Below are positions 12,891-20,245 of a stretch of 20,245 nt of DNA, piece by piece. This DNA is from CAXSDR01 sp964236445. GTDB taxonomy: Bacteria > Actinomycetota > Actinomycetes > Motilibacterales > Motilibacteraceae. Numbering within the stretch: the first letter of the stretch is position 1; every line of letters starts with the position of its first letter. Made by a program: the position numbers and the translations under genes. The stretch covers positions 1 to 20,245 of the forward strand of contig CAXSDR010000069.1 of the NCBI GenBank assembly GCA_964236445.1. The letters are read 5' to 3'. Under the pieces are notes generated by a model, which saw nothing but the letters and a program-made list of their open reading frames with translations, was not told the DNA's origin and ran no database searches.

Positions 12891-13526
12891 TCAGGTTAAA
12901 GACAGGTCGAGTGTATCGAGATCGGGCAGGTAGGGAGCGATGGGCGGCAGCTCCTGGACGTCCCTGAGGCCGAGTCGCTCGAGGAAATAGGTGGTGGTGC
13001 GGTAGAGCGTCGCGCCGCTCGTCTCGTCGGACCCCGCCTCGTCCACCAGGCCGCGCGTGACGAGGGTGCGCATCACGCCGTCGCAGTTCACACCGCGAAT
13101 GGCCGAGACCCGGCCACGTGACACGGGCTGCCGATAGGCGACGACCGCCAGCGTCTCCAGGGCCGCCTGGGTCAGGCGCGCCTGCTGGCCGTCGCGTAGG
13201 AACCGCTCGACGAGCGTGCCGCAGGACGCGGCGGTGTAGAACCGCCAGCCACCGGCGATCTCGCGCAGCTCGAAGCCGCGACCGGCGATCGCATAACCGT
13301 CGGAGAGCTGGCGCAGGCACCGGCTCACCTCGCTGACGGAGGTCTCGGTCAGCTGGGCCAGCGTCGTGGCGGACACGGGCTCGTCGGCGACCAGCAGAAC
13401 CGCTTCGAGCGCCGTGAACAGCTCGGGCGGCTCAGGCAGCTCGGGCGGCTCCACCGCGGACGGCAGGTCGAGCGCGGGCTCGGCGGTGCCGTCACCGGTC
13501 GGGCTGTCGGGGGCGGTGGAGGTCAT
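12891..13526 (-). CDS. scpB: Segregation and condensation protein B
   Basis: ScpB dimerises through tandem winged-helix domains and binds ScpA in the SMC complex. In this 211-residue protein the conserved core runs from about residue 36 (ELFTALEAVLLVADEP) through GWRFYT, LTQAALETLAVVAYRQPVSR and RGLVDEAG. It is preceded by an acidic, proline-rich leader containing a duplicated PPELPEPPELF stretch (a 14-base DNA repeat near 13424-13451). The ATG overlaps the scpA TGA by 4 bases. The second-last codon (12897-12899) is TTA, a very rare leucine codon at this GC content. It lies one residue before the C-terminus, so it would have little effect unless the tail matters. rluB follows 20 bases later, as in other actinobacteria. 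Confidence 0.96.
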   Translation of the reverse strand: MTSTAPDSPTGDGTAEPALDLPSAVEPPELPEPPELFTALEAVLLVADEPVSATTLAQLTETSVSEVSRCLRQLSDGYAIAGRGFELREIAGGWRFYTAASCGTLVERFLRDGQQARLTQAALETLAVVAYRQPVSRGRVSAIRGVNCDGVMRTLVTRGLVDEAGSDETSGATLYRTTTYFLERLGLRDVQELPPIAPYLPDLDTLDLSLT

Positions 13527-14515
13527 GAAAGCTCCTGCGACGTCGTCGTTCCTGGCAGGGGTGGGGACGGGGCTGTGCGGGGGTCGGCGTCTGCGGAGTC
13601 GGCCTCTTCGGCCTCGTCATCGAAGTCCGACGTGGCGGTAGCAGGAACCGCAGCAGGGTCTGCGGCGGCAACCCAGCGGACGTGGAGCTCGTCGAGCGCG
13701 TTCTCCTGCTCGAAGGTGATGGCGCCATCGCGGAACAGCTCGAGCAGGGCGAGGAACCGGGCCACCACGACCAGCGTCTCGTCGGCGTCGGCGATCAGCG
13801 CGCTGAACGTCAGGGACTGCGCGTCGCGCAGCCGGAGCACGAGCACCGCCGACTGCTCCCTGACGCTGACGAGCGCGGCGTGCACGTGCTCGATGGCGAC
13901 CTGGGGCGTGGGTCGTGGCATCATCGCCCGTCCGGCGAGAGCCGCGAAGTCCTCCGGGCCGATGCCGAGCAGCACCTCGGGCAGCAGGCCCGCAAATCGA
14001 GGCTCGAGCGTCACGCTGCGGGGGAAGCGCCCGGCCTCGGCGGCCATGCGCTCGGCGAAGTCGAATGCGGCCTGCTTGTAGGCGCGGTATTGCAGGAGCC
14101 GCGCGAACAGCAGGTCACGTGCCTCGAGCAGCTCGAGCGCGTCCTCGTCCTCGACGTCGGCGGACGGCAGCAGCCGGGCCGCTTTCATGTCGAGCAGCGT
14201 CGCGGCGACCACCAGGAAGTCCGAGGCCTGGCTCAGGTCCCACGTGGTCCCGAGCGAGCGCAGATGCGCGATGAAATCGTCGGTCACCTTGGCGAGCGCC
14301 ACCTCGGTGACGTCGAGCTGATGCTTCGCGATCAACCCGAGCAGCAGGTCGAACGGCCCCTCGAAGACGTCGAGCGAGACGGCGAAACCGCGCCCGCCGG
14401 AGCGACCGCCATCGTCGCTGGGGTCCCGCGAACGTGCCGCCGTGGGCGAGGACTTCCCTCGGGCGGTCCCCGTGCTACCTGCGTTCGCTGCCGTGCTCCC
14501 CGTCCTGACGCTCAC
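13523..14515 (-). CDS. scpA: Segregation and condensation protein A
   Basis: ScpA is the kleisin that bridges SMC heads and binds ScpB in the bacterial condensin complex. The kleisin N-domain starts at the diagnostic FEGPFDLLLGLI (51-62). It is followed by the helical VTDDF and DFLVVAATLLDMKA blocks and a C-terminal winged-helix region up to about residue 285. At 330 residues it is longer than the usual ~250-280. The extra length is a 45-residue polar N-terminus and a ~50-residue acidic/Pro-Ser tail. GTG at 14515 overlaps the RHH gene stop (GTGA). A shorter start nearer residue 43 cannot be excluded, but I see no better start codon context. The stop overlaps scpB (ATGA), in keeping with stoichiometric production of the two partners. 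Confidence 0.96.
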   Translation of the reverse strand: MSVRTGSTAANAGSTGTARGKSSPTAARSRDPSDDGGRSGGRGFAVSLDVFEGPFDLLLGLIAKHQLDVTEVALAKVTDDFIAHLRSLGTTWDLSQASDFLVVAATLLDMKAARLLPSADVEDEDALELLEARDLLFARLLQYRAYKQAAFDFAERMAAEAGRFPRSVTLEPRFAGLLPEVLLGIGPEDFAALAGRAMMPRPTPQVAIEHVHAALVSVREQSAVLVLRLRDAQSLTFSALIADADETLVVVARFLALLELFRDGAITFEQENALDELHVRWVAAADPAAVPATATSDFDDEAEEADSADADPRTAPSPPLPGTTTSQELS

Positions 14516-14964
14516 TGCCCGCGCAGCCGGCGGACGAGGAGGCTGGTCTCGCCGTTGGCCTCGAGATCGGCGATGACCAGACCGAGGGCTTCGCGGACGA
14601 GCCGGCCGCGGTCCACGGCGAGCCCGTGCTCGGCGCGCAGCAGCAGGCGCGCGTGCTCGAGGTCGAGCAGCTCCTCGGCGCAGACGTAGACGGTGATCTT
14701 CTCGTCGTGCCGGATCCGCCCCGAGGGTCGGGGCTCCGCCCCGTGACGACGCCGGGCGACCGGGGGGCGTACGCGCAGGCCCGCCGGATCTGCCCCCTGC
14801 GGCGCCGCTGCGCGGGAACCCGCGTCGGGCGCGAGGTCGGGCACCGCTCGCACCGGTGCGGGACGCCGAGCAGCGGCACCGACCGCTTCCTCGTGGGGCT
14901 CGGGCACCGAGGCGGTGGGTCGGAACAGCTCGTCGGCACCCGGCACGGCTACGCGGCGGGACAC
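14512..14964 (-). CDS. Small protein with C-terminal ribbon-helix-helix-like domain
   Basis: This 150-residue protein is conserved at this place in at least some actinobacteria as far as I recall, and its function is unknown. It has three parts: a short N-terminal motif (residues 2-16, RRVAVPGADELFRP); a disordered Pro/Ala/Arg-rich linker of about 65 residues; and a C-terminal region (88-137) with one strand (KITVYV) and two helices around a Gly/Asp turn. That pattern suggests a CopG/ParG-like ribbon-helix-helix fold that dimerises and binds DNA. GTG at 14964 is favoured because GAGGTG (14973-14978) sits 8 bases upstream. It overlaps parA by 16 bases and scpA by 4 (GTGA), so all three are probably translated together. 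The fold call is from pattern, not a profile search. Confidence 0.85.
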   Translation of the reverse strand: MSRRVAVPGADELFRPTASVPEPHEEAVGAAARRPAPVRAVPDLAPDAGSRAAAPQGADPAGLRVRPPVARRRHGAEPRPSGRIRHDEKITVYVCAEELLDLEHARLLLRAEHGLAVDRGRLVREALGLVIADLEANGETSLLVRRLRGQ

Positions 14965-15824
14965 CGGCTGATCACCTCACGTGCCAGCTGCCGGTAGGAC
15001 TCCGCGCCCGCCGAGCTCGGCGCGTAGGTCGTGATCGGCTCCCCCGCCACGGTGGTCTCGGGAAAGCGCACCGTCCGGTTGATCACCGTGTGGAAGACCT
15101 GGTCGCCGAACGCCTCGACGACGCGCGCGAGCACCTCGCGGCCGTGCAGCGTCCGCGCGTCGTACATCGTCGCCAGGATGCCCTCGACGTCGAGCCGAGG
15201 GTTGAGCCGCTGCTGCACCTTGTGGATCGTGTCGACCAGCAGCGCCACCCCGCGCAGCGCGAAGAACTCGCACTCCAGCGGGATGATGACGCCGTCGGCG
15301 GCGGTCAGGGCGTTCACCGTCAGCAGGCCGAGCGACGGCTGGCAGTCGATGAGCACGAAATCGTAGTCGCCCAGGATCGGCGCGAGCACACGCGCGAGCG
15401 TCTGCTCGCGCGCCACCTCGCTCACCAGCTGCACCTCGGCGGCCGACAGGTCGATGTTGCCCGGCAGCAGGTCGAGCCCGGCGGTGTTGGTCTTGAGGAC
15501 GACGTCGAAGATGTCGACGCGGCTGTCCATGAGCAAGGTGTAGACGGTGCGGTCGAGCTCGTGCGGGTTGACGCCGAGGCCGACGGAGAGCGCGCCCTGC
15601 GGGTCGAAGTCGAGCAGGAGCACCCGCCGGCCGAGCTCGGCCAGCGCGGCGCCCAGGTTGATCGTCGTCGTCGTCTTGCCGACACCGCCCTTCTGGTTGC
15701 ACAGCGCGATCACGCGCGCGGGTCCGTGCTTGTGCAGCGCGAGCGGGACTGCGAACTCCACGAGCGGTCGACCCGTCGGGCCGAGCGTGCTGGATCCGAC
15801 GGCCAGGGTTGTCGACAAAGTCAT
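14949..15824 (-). CDS. parA: ParA/Soj-family Walker ATPase (orphan)
   Basis: A 291-residue ParA-type ATPase. Such proteins bind DNA non-specifically when ATP-bound and position a cargo through a partner protein. The deviant Walker A motif is KGGVGKTT at 45-52, with signature K45, K50 and T51. DFDPQG follows at 72-77 and the Walker B-like region is LIDCQPSLG. About 37 residues precede the first strand, longer than in Soj. No parB lies beside it, so this is the ParA found upstream of scpA in actinobacteria (Rv1708-like), not the origin-proximal parAB pair. The next gene overlaps its 3' end by 16 bases. ATG at 15824 follows an AGGGG at 11 bases. Function beyond ATPase is unknown; the RHH-like neighbour is a plausible partner. 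Confidence 0.93.
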   Translation of the reverse strand: MTLSTTLAVGSSTLGPTGRPLVEFAVPLALHKHGPARVIALCNQKGGVGKTTTTINLGAALAELGRRVLLLDFDPQGALSVGLGVNPHELDRTVYTLLMDSRVDIFDVVLKTNTAGLDLLPGNIDLSAAEVQLVSEVAREQTLARVLAPILGDYDFVLIDCQPSLGLLTVNALTAADGVIIPLECEFFALRGVALLVDTIHKVQQRLNPRLDVEGILATMYDARTLHGREVLARVVEAFGDQVFHTVINRTVRFPETTVAGEPITTYAPSSAGAESYRQLAREVISRCPAA

Positions 15825-15886
15825 AGAGAACGAAACCCCTCAGTCGCTAGGCCGATGGCGCGTCGAATCGCTACAGCGGCGACGCG

Positions 15887-15916
15887 ACCTTATGCCGGTG
15901 CTCCGACCGGCGGCAA
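15887..15916 (-). promoter_or_regulatory. Candidate promoter for parA-RHH-scpAB, with hairpin in spacer
   Basis: On the minus strand TTGCCG (15911-15916) and TAAGGT (15887-15892) are separated by 18 bases. This fits a housekeeping sigma promoter and lies just after the xerD stop, about 60 bases before parA. A perfect 6-base inverted repeat, GCCGGT-N6-ACCGGC (15894-15911), fills the spacer. It could be an operator or the tail hairpin of the xerD transcript. No experimental support. Confidence 0.5.
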
Positions 15917-15921
15917 CCCGT

Positions 15922-16875
15922 TCAGCCCAACGCGCGCGGATGCGATGCGGCATAGACCTCACGCAGCCTGTCGATGGTCACGAGCGTGTAGAGCTGCGTC
16001 GTGGTGACGGAGGCGTGACCCAGCAGCTCCTGCACGACGCGAACGTCCGCACCGCCGTCGAGCAGGTGCGTGGCGAAGGAGTGGCGCAAGGTGTGCGGCG
16101 AGACGTCGACCGCGAGACCGGCCCGCGCAGCCGCCGCGCGCAGCACCGCCCACGCGCTCTGCCGCGACAGCCGCCCGCCCCTGGAGTTCAGGAAGACCGC
16201 CGGGCCGCCGCGCCCGGACCCGACGAGTAGTGGACGGCCGCGCACGAGATAGGCGGACACCGCCTCGCGGGCATAGCGCCCCACCGGTACCACCCGCTGC
16301 TTGCTGCCCTTGCCGAGCAGCCGCACCGACCCGGCTTCGAGGTCGACGTCGTCGACGTCGAGCCCGACCGCCTCGGAGATGCGTGCCCCGCAGCCGTAGA
16401 GCATCTCGAGCAGGGCGCGGTCACGCAGCGCCAGCGGCGCCTGGTCGGTGCCGACCACTGCTATGAGCGCCTCGACGTCCTCCAAGGGGATCGCCTTCGG
16501 CAGCCGACGCGGTGGTGTCGGCGGGCGCACCGCGCGCGACACGTCCTCGGCAACGAGGCCCTCGCGCTGGGCGAAGCGGTGCAGGCCGCGTACGGCGACG
16601 ACCGTGCGGGCCGCCGAGCTCGCCGACAGCGGCCGGCGGTCCCCCACGCCCTCGCGCAGCGAGATCAGGAACTCGGCGACATCGGACTGCGTGACGGTGG
16701 CGAGGTCGGTGCGGCCGTGGAGCTCGAGGTGCTCGCCATAACGACGCAGGTCACGGCGGTAGGAGGAGAGGGTGTTCACGGCAGCACCGCGCTCGACGAG
16801 CAGATGGTCGAGGTAGGACCGCACGACCGCGTCGACGTGCCTGTCGCTCACGGCGGTCACGGTCACGGCGGTCAT
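15922..16875 (-). CDS. xerD: Site-specific tyrosine recombinase XerD
   Basis: XerD works with XerC at dif to resolve chromosome dimers before division. The 317-residue protein has an N-terminal SAM-like DNA-binding domain (about 10-105) and a C-terminal catalytic domain. All six catalytic residues are visible: R165 (GARISE), K189 (GKGSK), H261 and R264 (HTLRHSFATH), H287 (LGHASVTTTQLYT) and the nucleophile Y296. Start choice is less certain. ATG at 16875 lies 2 bases past the ald stop, but in-frame GTG codons follow at residues 4, 6 and 9, and none has a clear Shine-Dalgarno. The context next to parA and scpAB fits a housekeeping recombinase rather than a phage or integron integrase. I saw no dif-like site in the window. 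Confidence 0.95.
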   Translation of the reverse strand: MTAVTVTAVSDRHVDAVVRSYLDHLLVERGAAVNTLSSYRRDLRRYGEHLELHGRTDLATVTQSDVAEFLISLREGVGDRRPLSASSAARTVVAVRGLHRFAQREGLVAEDVSRAVRPPTPPRRLPKAIPLEDVEALIAVVGTDQAPLALRDRALLEMLYGCGARISEAVGLDVDDVDLEAGSVRLLGKGSKQRVVPVGRYAREAVSAYLVRGRPLLVGSGRGGPAVFLNSRGGRLSRQSAWAVLRAAAARAGLAVDVSPHTLRHSFATHLLDGGADVRVVQELLGHASVTTTQLYTLVTIDRLREVYAASHPRALG

Positions 16876-16877
16876 CG

Positions 16878-18002
16878 TCAGGGAGCGCCGCCGGGGAGGA
16901 CTGCGGCCGGATCGGTGCACACGAGGCCGAGCGCGTCGGCGACGGGCTGCGAGACCAGCACACCGTCGTGCACCGTCAGGCCTCGCGCGAGCGAGGCATC
17001 GGAGCGGCACGCGGCCTGCCAGCCGTCGTCGGCGATGGCCACGACGAAGGGCAACGTGACGTTCGTGAGGGCATACGTCGCCGTGTGCGGGACGGCGCCC
17101 GGCATGTTGGCGACGCAGTAGAACAGCGAGTCGTGGACCCGGAAGGTCGGGTCGTGGTGGGTCGTCGGACGGGAGTCCTCGAAGCAGCCGCCCTGGTCGA
17201 TGGAGATGTCCACGAGCACGGACCCGGGCTTCATCCGCGACACCAGCTCGTTGGAGACGAGGACGGGTGCGCGGGCACCCGCCACGAGGACGGCACCGAT
17301 CACGAGATCGGCCTGCAGGCAGGCCTGCTCGACGGCGTAGGCGTTGGCGGTGACGGTCTGCAACCGCCCGGCATAGAGCCGGTCGGCGGCGCGCAGCTTC
17401 TCGACGTCGCGGTCGAGCAGCTGCACGTCTGCGTGCATGCCGACGGCCATGGCCGCCGCGTTCAGGCCCGAGACGCCCGCGCCGATGACGACGACCCTCG
17501 CCGCCTGCACGCCGGTCACCCCGCCCATGAGGACGCCGCGACCACCGGCGGAGCTCATCAGGGTGAACGCGCCGACCTGGGTGGCGAGGCGGCCCGCAAC
17601 CTCCGACATGGGCGCGAGAAGCGGCAGCGAGCCGTCGTCGCGCTGCACCGTCTCGTAGGCGATCGAGGTCGTGCCGGCGGCGAGCAGGGCGTCGGTGCAG
17701 GCCCGCGAGGCCGCGAGGTGCAGGTAGGTGAAGAGCACCTGGCCGCGTCTGAGCCGTGGGTACTCCTCGGCGATGGGCTCCTTGACCTTGCAGACGAGGT
17801 CCGCGGCCCATGCGTCGTCGGCCGTGGGGACGAGCCGGGCGCCGGCCGCGGCGTAGTCGGCGTCAGGAAGTGAGGAGCCGGTGCCCGCGCCGGCCTCGAC
17901 GAGCACCTCGTGGCCGTGCTGCACGAGCTCGTGCACACCCGCCGGAGTCAGGGCAACACGGTCTTCACTGTCCTTGAGCTCGCGGGGGACGCCGACTCTC
18001 AC
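16878..18002 (-). CDS. ald: Alanine dehydrogenase
   Basis: NAD-dependent alanine dehydrogenase interconverts L-alanine with pyruvate and ammonia. From the GTG at 18002 the protein is 374 residues, the usual family length, and starts MRVGVPRELKDSEDRVALTP. Residues known to be important in the M. tuberculosis enzyme occupy the same numbers here: R15, K74 (CKVKEP), H95 (TYLHLA) and D269 (DISIDQGG). The NAD-binding glycine motif is GAGVSG at about 174-179. The gene begins 10 bases after the Nudix stop, and its own stop lies 2 bases before xerD, so it sits inside the operon. No strong Shine-Dalgarno precedes the GTG. From memory, Streptomyces places ald between parA and xerD; here it lies on the other side of xerD. 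Open frame upstream of the GTG is shadow. Confidence 0.96.
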   Translation of the reverse strand: MRVGVPRELKDSEDRVALTPAGVHELVQHGHEVLVEAGAGTGSSLPDADYAAAGARLVPTADDAWAADLVCKVKEPIAEEYPRLRRGQVLFTYLHLAASRACTDALLAAGTTSIAYETVQRDDGSLPLLAPMSEVAGRLATQVGAFTLMSSAGGRGVLMGGVTGVQAARVVVIGAGVSGLNAAAMAVGMHADVQLLDRDVEKLRAADRLYAGRLQTVTANAYAVEQACLQADLVIGAVLVAGARAPVLVSNELVSRMKPGSVLVDISIDQGGCFEDSRPTTHHDPTFRVHDSLFYCVANMPGAVPHTATYALTNVTLPFVVAIADDGWQAACRSDASLARGLTVHDGVLVSQPVADALGLVCTDPAAVLPGGAP

Positions 18003-18012
18003 AGCAGGGATG

Positions 18013-18675
18013 CTACGGCGAGGGCGGGGTGCGCCACGGCCACGGCGCGTCAGCGGGCCGCAGCGAGTCCCAGCCCACCGCGCGCGCGGTGTGGGCGGCG
18101 AGCACGCCCACCACGGCGGTGGGGTTGTGCAGGCGCCCCTCGAGGACAGCGGCCACGAGGTGGTCGAGCGGCACCCACGCCGTCGGCATGTCACGCTCCT
18201 CCCCCTCACCGACCGGCTGCTCGTGGGCGGGGGCACGGATGACGTCTCGGGCCAGGAAGCAGCGGAACGCCTCGTTGCTGCCGCCCGGGGAGTTGAAGAA
18301 GTCGGCCAGGACGTTCCAGCGACCGGCGCGGTAGCCGGTCTCCTCGAGCAGCTCGCGCTGCGCCGCCGCCCACGGCTCCTCGCCCGCCACGTCGAGCAGG
18401 CCCGCGGGCGGCTCCCACAACAGGGCCGCGACGGCATGGCGGTATTGCTGCACGAGCAGGACGTTGTCGTCGTCGTCGACGGCGACGATGCCGACGGCGC
18501 CGGGATGCTCGAGGACGTCACGGCGCACGGTCTGGCCGTCACCGAGGTCCACCGTGTCGGTGCGTACGCGCCAGATGTGCCCGTCGAAACGCGTCTCGCT
18601 GGCCAGCACGGTGCGCACCGCGCGGGCATCCACGACGTCCGCGAGCACCGTGGGCAGACCGTCGGTCGGCGTCAT
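18013..18675 (-). CDS. Nudix hydrolase, ADP-ribose pyrophosphatase type
   Basis: This 220-residue protein probably hydrolyses ADP-ribose or a related nucleotide-sugar to AMP and a sugar phosphate. The Nudix box lies at about residues 92-115. It contains RELLEETGY with the metal-binding glutamates, and the upstream Gly-to-Glu spacing is six residues rather than the textbook five. Preceding blocks (HPGAVGIVAVD, VLLVQQYRH, WEPPAGLLD) are typical of the ADPRase subgroup, and the position after pyrG matches M. tuberculosis Rv1700. The ATG starts one base after the pyrG stop with no clear Shine-Dalgarno sequence, suggesting coupled translation. A much longer open frame extends upstream but is only the shadow of pyrG. 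Exact substrate is inferred from the subgroup. Confidence 0.93.
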   Translation of the reverse strand: MTPTDGLPTVLADVVDARAVRTVLASETRFDGHIWRVRTDTVDLGDGQTVRRDVLEHPGAVGIVAVDDDDNVLLVQQYRHAVAALLWEPPAGLLDVAGEEPWAAAQRELLEETGYRAGRWNVLADFFNSPGGSNEAFRCFLARDVIRAPAHEQPVGEGEERDMPTAWVPLDHLVAAVLEGRLHNPTAVVGVLAAHTARAVGWDSLRPADAPWPWRTPPSP

Positions 18676-18676
18676 C

Positions 18677-20245
<1,569 letters not shown>

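Noticed and set aside
15922..16875. Tyrosine recombinase as sign of a prophage or integrative element
   Set aside because: XerD-like sequence and placement in a conserved housekeeping operon. No att repeats, phage genes or base-composition shift around it.

Overview
The window is a high-GC actinobacterial chromosome segment, with every protein-coding gene I can support read on the minus strand. GTG starts, 4-base stop/start overlaps, a zinc-ribbon GarA, an FtsR-type MerR protein and the gene order all point to Actinobacteria. The arrangement resembles Streptomyces/Frankia-type genomes at least as much as Mycobacterium. I cannot name the genus.

Reading along the minus strand from the right edge: pyrG (5' end outside the window), a Nudix ADP-ribose pyrophosphatase, ald and xerD; then parA, a small ribbon-helix-helix-like protein, scpA, scpB and rluB; then aroH, tyrA, cmk and der; then tRNA-Pro(GGG) with a hairpin terminator. 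A second conserved block follows: a CDP-alcohol phosphatidyltransferase, an 831-residue nucleotidyltransferase/phosphomannomutase-like fusion, DUF881, sbp (DUF1290), DUF881, gcvH, garA, ftsR and a bifunctional-nuclease-family gene. The last 153 bases hold an inverted repeat and a good promoter for a gene beyond the left edge.

The genes serve nucleotide supply (pyrG, cmk), chromosome segregation and dimer resolution (parA, scpAB, xerD), ribosome biogenesis (rluB, der), the chorismate-to-tyrosine/phenylalanine branch (aroH, tyrA), envelope and division (CDP-alcohol transferase, sugar-nucleotide fusion, DUF881/Sbp, FtsR) and control of central nitrogen/carbon metabolism (garA, gcvH). Many junctions overlap by 4 bases, suggesting translational coupling.

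The 100-base N run at 9488-9587 lies inside der and is flanked by two identical 55-base copies. Removing one copy plus the Ns (155 bases) restores a single 478-residue Der frame, so the gap is almost certainly an unmerged contig overlap and the gene is intact.

Most of the window is conserved housekeeping DNA. I see no phage, insertion sequence, CRISPR array or defence system. The best leads for undescribed biology are the orphan ParA plus RHH-like protein translationally linked to condensin genes, the sugar-nucleotide fusion whose phosphomutase half has lost its catalytic motifs, and the DUF881-Sbp-DUF881 membrane module close to the division regulator ftsR.
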